Origin: a bacterium
GTDB taxonomy: Bacteria; Acidobacteriota; Polarisedimenticolia; Polarisedimenticolales; Polarisedimenticolaceae
Reading direction: 5' to 3'
DNA: 64,000 nucleotides
Assembly (NCBI GenBank): GCA_024226515.1
Contig: JAAELQ010000239.1
Span: 1 to 64,000, forward strand
Below, piece by piece: positions 33,435-43,096 of the stretch (positions are counted from its first letter, which is position 1; each line of letters opens with the position of its first letter). The notes below the pieces were generated by a model. It made no database searches. It saw only the letters and a list, made by a program, of their open reading frames with translations, and was not told the origin of the DNA. A program made the translations under genes and the position numbers.

Positions 33435-34335
33435 GCGGTTTCCCCAGCCGGATCGTCAACGTGAGCCCGCCCGGCTGCAGACCCAGCGCCACCCGACCCG
33501 GGGGCCCGTGAGCTTCGTCGTGTGCGTCGCACAGCGTCTTGCCGACGGCGAAGCCCGCGCTGAGACCGAGAAACACGTCGGGCGCCCAGTGCTCGTCGGC
33601 GTCCATGCGCTGGAAACCGGTCAGCACGGCGCCGCCGTAGAGCGCGGCCGAGCCCAGGCGCTTGCCGAAGCGCACTCCGCCGTGATCTCCGGGACGAACG
33701 CGCAGGTACTGGCGGCGCAGAACCGGCACGACCGAGGCGGCCAGCGCGGCATCGAGCGACACTCCATGACCCGCGGCGTCGAACAGGTCGATCGAGTCGC
33801 CCTCGTTCGGACGCTCGGCGGCCAGCACGAAGCTGCCGCCGTAGGCCGCGGCCGCGCTGTATCCCATCGACTCCATCAGCAGCAGCGCCGTCTCCTTCTC
33901 ACGATCGTTGTGCGTGATCAGCGAGCCGCCCAGCGCGATCAGCGCCAGACTCGGGGCGAACGCTCCCTTCCCCATCGTTCGTACGTCGTCGAGGAACTCG
34001 CTGCGGCCGTCGGAGCTGCCGTCCTGCACCGCCTCGCGAATCTCGTCGCGCAGCAGATACAGCCCGGCGGCCGAGGCCAGCGTGGCGTACAGCTTTCGCC
34101 GGCCTCGGGGTCCGAGGGTGAAGGGCCGGCGGGCCAGATAGCACGCGTCGTAGGCGACCTGGCGCAGCCCGTAGCTCTCGAGCGGCGCCTTCCTCCCGGC
34201 TCGCTCGTCGTCCGCGACCGGCGCCCCCAGCGGCGCCTGCAGCACGAGGGCGGCGAGGAGCCAGCGCGAAACCCGGGCTTTTCGGCGGGTCCGTCTTCGT
34301 CGGGTGGACTTGGAAACGGGCATTGCGGGACCCAT
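33424..34335 (-). CDS. PAP2-superfamily-like membrane/exported protein
   Basis: About 303 residues with an Arg-rich N-terminus followed by a hydrophobic export segment (WLLAALVLQAPLGAPVA). The C-terminal half shows weakened PAP2 phosphatase motifs: AAERPNEGDS, FDAAGHGVSLDAALAASVV (PSGH position reads AAGH) and RMDADEHWAPDVFLG (SRxxxxxHxxxD with the Ser changed to M). His and Asp residues remain, so weak activity is possible; the substrate is unknown. ATG 34335 has AGGGG 4 nt upstream; ATG 34323 is an alternative. The 3' end overlaps rtcB. Confidence 0.65.
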   Translation of the reverse strand: MGPAMPVSKSTRRRRTRRKARVSRWLLAALVLQAPLGAPVADDERAGRKAPLESYGLRQVAYDACYLARRPFTLGPRGRRKLYATLASAAGLYLLRDEIREAVQDGSSDGRSEFLDDVRTMGKGAFAPSLALIALGGSLITHNDREKETALLLMESMGYSAAAAYGGSFVLAAERPNEGDSIDLFDAAGHGVSLDAALAASVVPVLRRQYLRVRPGDHGGVRFGKRLGSAALYGGAVLTGFQRMDADEHWAPDVFLGLSAGFAVGKTLCDAHDEAHGPPGRVALGLQPGGLTLTIRLGKPLSP

Positions 34336-34407
34336 ATTACCCCTGTCGGGCGGTCCGTCCCCCGGCGCGTTGGCGTGCGCCAACTTACTGAGCGGAAAGA
34401 ACTTCGG

Positions 34408-35394
<987 letters not shown>

Positions 35395-35455
35395 CGAGTA
35401 CAATGCGTCCTTCCGCCGCGCCGGGGCCGACCGGGTGCGCGGCACCGGAGGACAG

Positions 35456-37270
35456 ATGATCCCGTTGGAAGACTTCTTCAGAAAACCGGACAAGGTCATG
35501 CTGCGCCTGTCGCCCGGGGGCGACTTCATGGCCTACCTCGGGCCGTGGCAGCGTCGGCTGAACGTCTTCGTGCGCGACATGGCCAGTGGCGAGGCCCGGC
35601 GTGTGACCGAGGCGACCACCCGGGACATCGCCGGCTTCGAGTGGGTCAACCCGCAGCGGCTGGTCTACGTGCAGGACAGCGGTGGAGACGAGAACTACCG
35701 CCTGTACGCCGTGGGCCACGACGGGTCGAACCCGATCGACCTGACGCCGTTCGACGAGGTCAAGTGCGACATCGTCGACGAGCTGGAAGACAACGACGAC
35801 GAGATCCTGTTCCAGATGAACCGGCGCGACCCCCAGCTGTTCGACATCTACCGCATCAACGTCCACGACGGCGAGATGCAGATGGTGGGGGAGAACCCGG
35901 GCAACATCCAGTCCTGGCACACGGATCACGACGGCCGCGTACGCGTCGCGACGACGACCGACGGGGTCAACACGAGCATCCTGTCCCGTGAGACCGAAGC
36001 CGACGACTGGCGCACCGTCGCCGAGTACAACTTCAAGGAGTACGCGCGCCCGTCGCTGTTCACCTTCGACAACGCGGGGCTGTACGTCACCTCCAACGTG
36101 GGCCGCGACAAGGCCGCGATCTTCGAGTACGACCTGGCCACCGGTCGCGAGACGAAGCTGGTCTTCGAGCACGACGACGTGGACGTCGAGCGCCTGTTGT
36201 ACTCCCCGAGGCGCAAGAAGCTGACGGCGGCCGTGTTCGAGACCCACAAGTTGCACTTCCGCTTCTTCGACGACCGGCGTGAGGCGCATCAGCGGTTCAT
36301 CGACGAGCAGCTTCCCGGCCGCGAGAACATCGTCACGTCGCACTCGCGCGACGAAACACGCTTCATCGTGCACAGCGGAAGCGAGCGCACGATGGGTGCG
36401 TACTACTTCTTCGACGCGAACTCGATGACGCTCGAACGCCTGTTCGATCTGTCCCCGTGGCTCGACGAGGAGAAGATGTCGCCGGTGAAGCCGATCGAGT
36501 ACACGTCGCGCGACGGACTGAAGATCCGCGGCTATCTCACGGTGCCCGCCGGTCGCGAAGCGCAGAACCTGCCGCTGATCGTCAACCCGCACGGGGGGCC
36601 GTGGGCCCGTGACTCGTGGGGCTTCAACCCGGAAGTGCAGTTTCTGGCCAGTCGCGGCTACGGTGTGCTGCAGATGAACTTCCGTTCGTCGGCCGGCTTC
36701 GGTCGCTCGTTTCTCGAGGCGGGCTTCGGGCAGTGGGGCCTGACGATGCAGGACGACATCTCGGACGGCGTCGCCTGGGCCGTCGAACAGGGCATCGCCG
36801 ACCCGCAGCGGGTGGCGATCTACGGCGGCAGCTACGGCGGCTACGCCACGCTTTCCGGGTTGACCAAGACGCCCGAGCTCTACGCCTGCGGCATCAGCTA
36901 CGTCGGCGTGTCGAACATCTTCTCCTGGATCGAGGCCATCCCACCGTACTGGAAGCCGTACCTCGAGATGATCCACGAGATGGTCGGCGATCCCGAACGC
37001 GACGAGAAGCGACTGCGCGAGACGTCTCCGTTCTTCAACGTCGACCGCATCCAGGCGCCACTGTTCGTCGCGCAGGGTGCGAACGATCCTCGCGTGCGCA
37101 AGCAGGAGTCCGATCAGATCGTCGAGGCGCTGCGGACGCGCGACGTGCATGTCGACTACCTCGTCAAGGACAACGAGGGGCACGGCTTCAGCAACGAGGA
37201 GAACCGCTTCGAGTTCTACCGCGCGATGGAGGCGTTTCTCGATCGACACATCGGCGCGCGAGCCTCGTGA
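35456..37270 (+). CDS. S9 family (prolyl oligopeptidase-like) serine peptidase
   Basis: A 604-residue peptidase with an N-terminal beta-propeller (residues about 20-330) and a C-terminal alpha/beta hydrolase. The catalytic triad is visible: Ser459 in YGGSYGGYA, Asp544 in GANDPRV, His576 in NEGHGFSNEEN. The oxyanion region NPHGGPWARDSWGF also matches. S9 enzymes cut short peptides or acyl-peptides. No signal peptide is seen, so it is probably cytoplasmic. GGAGGA lies 5 nt before the ATG. The stop overlaps the GTG of the methyltransferase (GTGA). Confidence 0.92.
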   Translation: MIPLEDFFRKPDKVMLRLSPGGDFMAYLGPWQRRLNVFVRDMASGEARRVTEATTRDIAGFEWVNPQRLVYVQDSGGDENYRLYAVGHDGSNPIDLTPFDEVKCDIVDELEDNDDEILFQMNRRDPQLFDIYRINVHDGEMQMVGENPGNIQSWHTDHDGRVRVATTTDGVNTSILSRETEADDWRTVAEYNFKEYARPSLFTFDNAGLYVTSNVGRDKAAIFEYDLATGRETKLVFEHDDVDVERLLYSPRRKKLTAAVFETHKLHFRFFDDRREAHQRFIDEQLPGRENIVTSHSRDETRFIVHSGSERTMGAYYFFDANSMTLERLFDLSPWLDEEKMSPVKPIEYTSRDGLKIRGYLTVPAGREAQNLPLIVNPHGGPWARDSWGFNPEVQFLASRGYGVLQMNFRSSAGFGRSFLEAGFGQWGLTMQDDISDGVAWAVEQGIADPQRVAIYGGSYGGYATLSGLTKTPELYACGISYVGVSNIFSWIEAIPPYWKPYLEMIHEMVGDPERDEKRLRETSPFFNVDRIQAPLFVAQGANDPRVRKQESDQIVEALRTRDVHVDYLVKDNEGHGFSNEENRFEFYRAMEAFLDRHIGARAS

Positions 37271-37965
37271 CCCGACCGTCGAACGACGACGCCCGGGCCG
37301 CGCGGAAGTTCTACGACCGGATCAGCAGCGCCTACGACCTGCTCTCCGATCGCAGCGAGCACGCGGCGCGCGAGCGCGGACTGGAGCTGCTGGAGGTCGC
37401 GCCGGGGCAACGCGTGCTCGAGATCGGCTTCGGCACCGGGCACGCGCTGGTCGACCTTGCGCGCTCGGTCGGGGCGGGCGGCAGCGTCACCGGCGTCGAC
37501 ATCTCCGAGGGCATGCGCCAGGTGGCGCGCGACCGCGTCGCCGAGGCGGGGCTGGACGTCAGCCCGGTCCTCGACGTCGCTGCCGTGCCGCCGCTGCCGT
37601 ACTCGGAGGGCTGCTTCGACGCGGTGTTCATGAGCTTCACGCTCGAGCTGTTCGCCGACGATACGATCCCCGCCCTGCTGGCCGAGACCCGGCGCGTGCT
37701 ACGCGACGGCGGCCGCCTGGGCGTCGTGGCGATGAACGACCCCGGCCCGCACCACGAGAGCCTGCTCGAGCGTGCCTACGGCTGGATGCACCGGCACTTT
37801 CCTCATATCGTCGACTGCCGGCCGATCGCGGCCGAACAGCTCGTCGAGACGGCCGGATTCCGCGTGCTGGAGCGGGACGAGATCGAGATCTGGAGCCTGC
37901 CGGTCAAGGCCCTGGTCGCGGACATTCCGGCCGACGGCGGAACCCCGGGGACGCCGAATCCGTAG
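37267..37965 (+). CDS. UbiE/COQ5-like SAM-dependent methyltransferase
   Basis: A 232-residue class I methyltransferase. Motif I is RVLEIGFGTGHALVDLA (about 43-59), the ribose-binding Asp is in VTGVDISEGM, and the post-core MSFTLELFADDTIPALLAETR resembles UbiE-type enzymes. The C-terminal region (GFRVLERDEIEIWSLPVKALV) is also typical of this group. The acceptor could be a quinone or small metabolite. GTG start overlaps the S9 peptidase stop by 4 bp, so both are co-translated; no functional link is evident. Confidence 0.82.
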   Translation: MTRPSNDDARAARKFYDRISSAYDLLSDRSEHAARERGLELLEVAPGQRVLEIGFGTGHALVDLARSVGAGGSVTGVDISEGMRQVARDRVAEAGLDVSPVLDVAAVPPLPYSEGCFDAVFMSFTLELFADDTIPALLAETRRVLRDGGRLGVVAMNDPGPHHESLLERAYGWMHRHFPHIVDCRPIAAEQLVETAGFRVLERDEIEIWSLPVKALVADIPADGGTPGTPNP

Positions 37966-38007
37966 TTCTCCAGGCGGGCGCCGATCGCCGCGGACGAGGG
38001 AGAGGGC

Positions 38008-38982
38008 ATGAGCCAGAAACGCGGTTGCTTCAAAACGGGATGCCTGGGTTGCGGCGGGGTGGCGGCGCTGATGCTCGTCGTCTCGATCAGTCTGTTCGCC
38101 TTCGGTGTGATGATGGGCAAGCCCGAGGAGAACCGTCAGCAGCGCGAGCTGACCCGTGCCGTGCCGTCGGTCGCGTTGCCCGACACCGGCGATGCGTCCT
38201 CCGACGTGGGGCTGTCGCTGCGCATCCCCGGCGATTTCGAGGTCCCGCCCGAGTCCATGGGCCGCGTGGACCTCGACCTGTCGATCGGCGAGTTCGAGAT
38301 CCTGCCCGGCAAACCCGGCGAGCCGCTGCGCGTCGAGGCGGAATTCGACTCCGGGTCGTTCGAGCTGGAGGAGTCGTTCTCCACCGAGAAGGACGGATCC
38401 TGGGTCTACCGCGTCAGTTTCGGGCGCAGCATCAGTATCTTCCGCTTCATCCGCATGGAAGACGAGACGATGAACCGCGTCAGGATCTACCTGCCGCCCG
38501 ACGTGCCGATCGCGCTGACCGGCGAGCTCGGTCTGGGCGAGTTCAACATCGAGCTGGGCGGGCTGTGGGTGACCGAGACGTCGCTGGAGCTCGGCGCGGG
38601 CGAGCACGAGATCCGCGTCAGCGAGCCGACGGTGGTCCCGATGCGGACGTTCAAGCTGCGCGCGTCGGTCGGAGAGCTCGGCGTCGTCAAGCTGGGCAAC
38701 GCCAGCCCGGCGAAGGTCGACGTGCGCCAGCGCATCGGCGAGACGAGCGTCGACCTGCGCGGCGCATGGCGCACCGACGGCGATGTGTACCAGAAGTGCG
38801 GCATCGGCGAATGCAGCGTCCGCGTGCCCGAGGGTGTGCATCTCGACTTCGACCGCGCGCGCGTCGGGCTCGGCGAGGCTCACGCACACGGTCTGGGCGA
38901 TCTGCCGCCACCGCCCCCCGGGGCGCCGACCGTGAAGCTGGTCGTCAAGGGCTCGCTGGGCGAGGTGCGCGTCTCGCGCTGA
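38008..38982 (+). CDS. Membrane-anchored protein with beta-helical DUF4097/LiaF-like repeats
   Basis: A 324-residue protein. A Cys/Gly-rich cytoplasmic start (KRGCFKTGCLGCGG) precedes one transmembrane helix (VAALMLVVSISLFAFGVMMG). The outer part is a series of short beta repeats (GRVDLDLSIGEFEILPG; GELGLGEFNIELGG; LELGAGEHEIRVSE; ASVGELGVVKLG; VGLGEAHAHGLG), like the right-handed beta-helix of DUF4097 and LiaF C-terminal domains, which serve in envelope stress sensing in Firmicutes. The function here is unknown. GAGGGAGAGG precedes the ATG. Confidence 0.62.
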   Translation: MSQKRGCFKTGCLGCGGVAALMLVVSISLFAFGVMMGKPEENRQQRELTRAVPSVALPDTGDASSDVGLSLRIPGDFEVPPESMGRVDLDLSIGEFEILPGKPGEPLRVEAEFDSGSFELEESFSTEKDGSWVYRVSFGRSISIFRFIRMEDETMNRVRIYLPPDVPIALTGELGLGEFNIELGGLWVTETSLELGAGEHEIRVSEPTVVPMRTFKLRASVGELGVVKLGNASPAKVDVRQRIGETSVDLRGAWRTDGDVYQKCGIGECSVRVPEGVHLDFDRARVGLGEAHAHGLGDLPPPPPGAPTVKLVVKGSLGEVRVSR

Positions 38983-38996
38983 CGCCCGGCAGCGTG

Positions 38997-39926
38997 CTAG
39001 CTGCCCGGGTCGGCCAGCCGCCGCATGCCCTCGTCGAGCGTCATCGGCGTGAACCCCAGGCGCGTGCGGAGCGCCGCCGAGCTGTAGCAGTTGTCGCGCA
39101 TCAGCTTGCGCGCCACGGGCGCGGCGGCGAGCGGGCCCAGCGGCAGCGGCAGCAGCGCACAGCGGATGTCGAGGTTGCGCCGGATGGAATCGGCGATCTC
39201 GCGCAGCGTCGGTGACGCCTCGTTGCCCACGACGAAGACGGCGTTCTCGGCGCGCGCGTTGTCCAGGACCAGATCGATCGCGGCGGCCACGTCGGCCGCG
39301 TGCACCAGCGTCTTGCGGTTGCGCCCTCCGCCGGGCAGGGGGAAGACGCGCCAGCGGCGCATGAAGGCGATCATCCGTCCCACGTTGCCGCGGTCGTTCG
39401 CGCCGAAGACGGTCACGGGCCGCAAGATGGTGTAGCTCAGCGCGGGGTTGTTCAGTGCGACACGCACGAGTTCGCGCTCGGCCTCGAGCTTGTAGTGCCC
39501 GTAGGGTGTGTCGGGCCGGCAGGCGTCGTCCTCGTCGTACACGCCGTCCTTGTAGTTGCCGAAGACCGAGACGGTCGAGATGAACACGAAGCGTTTCGGG
39601 CGCGGCGCGCCCGCGCGCAGGAAGGCGTCGATCAGCGTCTTCGTGCCCTCGTGGTTGATCTTGCGGTGCGCCTCGGGCGACGCGTCGGGCGTGTGCACCA
39701 GACCGGCGAGGTGTACGACGGTGTCGACCTGTTCGAGGCCGGCCTCGAGCGCGTCGGCGTCGGGCCGGCCCAGGTCGCAGGTCACGACCTGCGCGCCCTC
39801 GTCGCGTAGCCGGTCGGACGCGGGGTCGCCCTCGAGCAGCATCACGCTCAGCGCGTGTCGTCCCCGGATGCGGCGCAGCAGCTCGGAGCCGATGCAGCCG
39901 CTGGCGCCGGTGACGAACAGGTTCAA
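38997..39926 (-). CDS. NAD-dependent epimerase/dehydratase
   Basis: A 309-residue extended SDR. The NAD motif GxxGxxG is in NLFVTGASGCIGSELLRRI; catalytic residues are Ser/Thr in VFISTVSVFG and YxxxK in TPYGHYKLEAE; the substrate strand is LRPVTVFGANDRGN. Members epimerise or dehydrate nucleotide sugars such as UDP-glucose/galactose. The TTG at 39926 is chosen because it overlaps the glycosyltransferase stop (TTGA) and gives the exact family N-terminus. It is the last gene of the minus-strand polysaccharide operon. Confidence 0.88.
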   Translation of the reverse strand: MNLFVTGASGCIGSELLRRIRGRHALSVMLLEGDPASDRLRDEGAQVVTCDLGRPDADALEAGLEQVDTVVHLAGLVHTPDASPEAHRKINHEGTKTLIDAFLRAGAPRPKRFVFISTVSVFGNYKDGVYDEDDACRPDTPYGHYKLEAERELVRVALNNPALSYTILRPVTVFGANDRGNVGRMIAFMRRWRVFPLPGGGRNRKTLVHAADVAAAIDLVLDNARAENAVFVVGNEASPTLREIADSIRRNLDIRCALLPLPLGPLAAAPVARKLMRDNCYSSAALRTRLGFTPMTLDEGMRRLADPGS

Positions 39927-41134
39927 CGCAGGACCTCTTCGAACTTGGCCACGATGCGCTCGATCGTATACCGCTGCTCGAACTCGCGTCGAGCGTTCTC
40001 TCCGTGGCGCCGCGTCAGCGCGGGGTCGTCGCGGTAGGCCAGGATCGCCTCGGCAATGCTGTCGGGTCGGTGCACGGGCACGACGCGGCCGCACTCGGCC
40101 TCCTCGATCACCTGCGCCACCTCGCCGCTCGGCTCCAGGTTGGCCACGATCGGCGTGCCGGCGGCGAGCGTGCCGTACAGCTTGCTCGGCACGGCCAGCC
40201 CCTCGCAGCCCTCGCTCAACGAGATCAGCGCCACGTCGGCCGTGGGCAGCGTGTAGCGCAACATCTCCTTGTCCTGGTAGGGGAGGAACAGCGCGTTCGG
40301 CAGCTCGTGCTCCTCCGCGTAGCGCTGCATCATGTCGAGCTTGCCGCCGCCCCCGATGAAGACGAAGCGGATGTCGGCGTGCTCGCGCAGCCGGTCCGCG
40401 GCCTCGACGATCGACTCCATGTCGTGGAACAGGCCCATGTTGCCGGAGTACATCACGACGAACTTGTCGAGCAGCCCGTGCTCTTTCGCGAACGGATTCT
40501 CGGCGCGCGGAGTCGGCCGGACCAGGCTGCCGTCGGTCCAGTTCTCGACGATGCGGATCTTCTCCTGCGGGACGCCCTTGGCGGCGAGCACGTCGCGCAT
40601 GTCGCGCCCCAGCACGATCACCGTGTCGGCGGCCCGGTAGGTCCTGCGGTTGAGCCGCTCCCACAGCCGCGAGACGAGCGAGCCTTCCCTCATGTAGCCC
40701 AGCTTGATCGCGATGTCGGGGTAGACGTCGTGGATCAGGTAGGCGAAGCGCTGTCCGCGCAGACGGCGCATGCACCAGCCGATCCAGGCCAGGAACGGCG
40801 GGTTGGTCACGATCAGCAGCAACCGGTCACGCGGCGCGAACAGCATGCGCCAGAAGACGCCGAGGGCGAAGCTGGTCGAGTTGAGGATCTTGCCGATCCG
40901 GCTGTTCTTGCTGAGCTGCGTGTTGTTGACGCGGCGGATCGTCATCCCGCCGAACTCGATGCGTGACGGGACGCGGTTGGTGTCGTAATACGTCGGTTGG
41001 CCGCACAACGCGTCGACGTCCATGCCCCGCGCGGCCATCGCCTGACCCAGCTCGGTCAGCAGCTGGCCGGTCGAGATCGACTCGGGATGGAAGTACTGCG
41101 AGAGGATCGTGACCTTGCGGACGTCGTCACTCAT
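39923..41134 (-). CDS. Glycosyltransferase family 4 (WbuB-like)
   Basis: A 403-residue GT-B glycosyltransferase. The N-terminal domain has VTILSQYFHPESISTGQLLT; the C-terminal GT4 core has FVVMYSGNMGLFHDMESIVEA and the donor-binding EGLAVPSKLYGTLAAGTPIV region. WbuB-like enzymes add N-acetyl-hexosamines such as L-FucNAc to lipid-linked O-antigen precursors; the specific sugar here is unknown. ATG 41134 overlaps the stop of the sugar transferase (ATGA). A membrane-associated role at the inner leaflet is inferred. Confidence 0.9.
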   Translation of the reverse strand: MSDDVRKVTILSQYFHPESISTGQLLTELGQAMAARGMDVDALCGQPTYYDTNRVPSRIEFGGMTIRRVNNTQLSKNSRIGKILNSTSFALGVFWRMLFAPRDRLLLIVTNPPFLAWIGWCMRRLRGQRFAYLIHDVYPDIAIKLGYMREGSLVSRLWERLNRRTYRAADTVIVLGRDMRDVLAAKGVPQEKIRIVENWTDGSLVRPTPRAENPFAKEHGLLDKFVVMYSGNMGLFHDMESIVEAADRLREHADIRFVFIGGGGKLDMMQRYAEEHELPNALFLPYQDKEMLRYTLPTADVALISLSEGCEGLAVPSKLYGTLAAGTPIVANLEPSGEVAQVIEEAECGRVVPVHRPDSIAEAILAYRDDPALTRRHGENARREFEQRYTIERIVAKFEEVLR

Positions 41135-41808
41135 GACTGAGGCGGCTCGGCCGGCCGCTCGGGTAGTCCGGAAAGCGCGCGCTCGTGCAGCGTGCTTCCG
41201 GGGAGCAGCACGGCCCACGCCGTCAACACGATGAGCTTGACGTCGAGCCAGATGCTCGCGTGGTCGGCGTACCAGCACTCGAGCGCGCCCTTGTACGGCG
41301 TGATCCGCGCCTGGTACGCGCGCGGCACGTCCTCGCGCTCGATGCCGGCGAGCAGCGACTCCTCGTCACGGAACACGATCGACCCGATTCCGGTCATCCC
41401 CGGCTTGACGCGGCTGATCTTCTGCTGCACCTCGTCGGGGTAGTAGCCGAAGACCGTCTCCGTCAGCGGTCGCCAGCCGACGATCGAGATGTCGCCGAAC
41501 AGGATGTTCAGCAACTGCGGAACCTCGTTCAGCTTCGTCTTGCGCAGGAAGTGGCCCATCGGCAGCACGCGCGGGTCGTTCTGCATCGTGATCGTGCCGG
41601 ACGAGGGGCTGTCCTTCAGCATCGTGGCGAACTTGTACAGCCCGAACGTCCGGCGGTCATGCCCGACGCGCTTCTGCCGGTAGAAGATCTCGCCCTCGCC
41701 GCTGAAGCGCAGCAGGACGCAGATCACCAGCCCGAAGGGCAGGAACAACAACAACGCGACCGATGCGGCGACGATGTCGAGGGTACGCTTGAGGAAGCGG
41801 TACAGCAC
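41131..41808 (-). CDS. Polyprenyl-phosphate sugar-phosphate transferase
   Basis: A 225-residue bacterial sugar transferase (monotopic PGT). One N-terminal hydrophobic re-entrant helix (DIVAASVALLLFLPFGLVIC) precedes the catalytic domain: FYRQKRVGHDRRTFGLYKFATM, FLRKTKLNEVPQLLNILFGD and SIVGWRPLTETVFGYY. These enzymes put the first sugar-phosphate on undecaprenyl phosphate to start O-antigen, capsule or exopolysaccharide units. It overlaps the GT4 gene by 4 bp and follows the SDR gene by 1 bp. Confidence 0.94.
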   Translation of the reverse strand: MLYRFLKRTLDIVAASVALLLFLPFGLVICVLLRFSGEGEIFYRQKRVGHDRRTFGLYKFATMLKDSPSSGTITMQNDPRVLPMGHFLRKTKLNEVPQLLNILFGDISIVGWRPLTETVFGYYPDEVQQKISRVKPGMTGIGSIVFRDEESLLAGIEREDVPRAYQARITPYKGALECWYADHASIWLDVKLIVLTAWAVLLPGSTLHERALSGLPERPAEPPQS

Positions 41809-41809
41809 G

Positions 41810-43003
41810 TCACATCTTCTGATCGAGGTTCTTGCCCTTCTCCTCGTGCTCGAGGTCGGGCAGGGCCTCTCGGAAGATCTCGACCATCTCGGCCTTGTCC
41901 CACGTGGGGCGCGACTTGATCTCGGCGATCTTGCGTTTGAACTCGTCGATGCGGGACAGATCCGGCAGGTCGGGGTTGCGGATCACGCCGATGCCGTGAA
42001 AGCGCTGCATGTCGAGCATCTCGCCCGGCACGAAGAACTCCTCGAACGGCTTTTCTCCCGTGGTGTCGCTGTCGAAGAAGTGGCACGGCCACTTGCGCTG
42101 CGGTTCGAGGTGGTCGACGGCCTCGATCGCCTCCGCCTCGGTCGGGAACGGCACGGCCTCGTAACCGGCCCGTTCGAGGAAGCGCACCGCGATCTCGCTG
42201 AACGTGATCAGGTGCAGGTCCTCGTCCAGCTTGGGGAAGAAGATGTCGCGGTTCTCGCCCAGCATGCACGAGGCCAGGCACAGCTCGCCGGCCTCCTTGA
42301 ACGTGACGAAATAACGCCGGACGTCGCGCGGCGCCGACAGCGGCTGGCGCTTGATCAACCGCTGGCGGAACCCGTGCAGCAGGCTGCCGTCGGAGAACGC
42401 GACGTTGGCGAAGCGCGCGGTCGACACGGGCAGCGTTCGGCTGGCGCGGTACAGCACGAGCTCCATCAGGCTCTTGGTGGCGCCCATCAGGTTGACCGGG
42501 TTGGCTGCCTTGTCGGTCGACACGGCGAAGAATTTCTTCGGGCCGATCGAGTCGGCCCACTCCAGCAGCGCCTCGGGGTCGAGCACGTTGGTGTCGATCA
42601 TCCGCATCAACGAGAACGGGTCCTTCTCGCTGCGGACGTGCTTCAGTGCGGCCAGGTTCAGCACGTAGTCGTACGCCGGCTGATCGTCAACGAAGCGGCG
42701 GAACTCGAGTGAGGCGAAACTGATCGGCAGCGTGCGGAAGTCTTCCGCGACGTCGGTCATCGAGCTGCGCACGTCGCGCACCAGCTCGACGAGGTTGTTC
42801 TCGCTGACATCGACGACGTGACACGCGCGCGGCCCGCGCAGCAGGATCTCCTTGACGACGGCCTGGCCGATCGAGCCGGCCCCGCCGATGACCAGGAAAC
42901 GCCCCGCCCCGCACAGACGGCGCAACTCGGCCTCTTGCTCGCGGATGTCGCGATCGAACAGGCCCGGCCCCTGGCGGCCGATGATCTCCAGCGTCTGGTC
43001 CAC
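41810..43003 (-). CDS. Nucleoside-diphosphate-sugar dehydratase/epimerase (CapD/FlaA1-like)
   Basis: About 397 residues of the CapD/PglF/FlaA1 type without the N-terminal membrane part. The NAD motif is RFLVIGGAGSIGQAVVKEIL; the family-typical catalytic strand is NPVNLMGATKSLMELVL, where MGATK replaces YxxxK. Such enzymes act on UDP-GlcNAc (4,6-dehydration and 5-epimerisation, or 4-epimerisation). GTG 43003 is chosen because GGGGAG lies just upstream; a TTG at 43036 has no ribosome-binding site. It is the first gene of the four-gene polysaccharide operon. Confidence 0.85.
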   Translation of the reverse strand: MDQTLEIIGRQGPGLFDRDIREQEAELRRLCGAGRFLVIGGAGSIGQAVVKEILLRGPRACHVVDVSENNLVELVRDVRSSMTDVAEDFRTLPISFASLEFRRFVDDQPAYDYVLNLAALKHVRSEKDPFSLMRMIDTNVLDPEALLEWADSIGPKKFFAVSTDKAANPVNLMGATKSLMELVLYRASRTLPVSTARFANVAFSDGSLLHGFRQRLIKRQPLSAPRDVRRYFVTFKEAGELCLASCMLGENRDIFFPKLDEDLHLITFSEIAVRFLERAGYEAVPFPTEAEAIEAVDHLEPQRKWPCHFFDSDTTGEKPFEEFFVPGEMLDMQRFHGIGVIRNPDLPDLSRIDEFKRKIAEIKSRPTWDKAEMVEIFREALPDLEHEEKGKNLDQKM

Positions 43004-43081
43004 GTTCTCCCCGGAATTATGCGATTCGAAGGCCAAGCATAGGAGAATCTACGGACACGAGCCAGTGGTTGCCGCCCCTTT

Positions 43082-43096
43082 CGGACAGGCTCCTAG
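43082..43096. repeat. Stop-codon-carrying repeat (copy 2)
   Basis: CGGACAGGCTCCTAG: the CTAG provides the TAG stop (plus-strand 43093-43095) of the minus-strand histidine kinase gene, and the remaining bases lie just downstream of it. No matching inverted arm is seen nearby, unlike the copy at 58876-58925. Confidence 0.55.
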
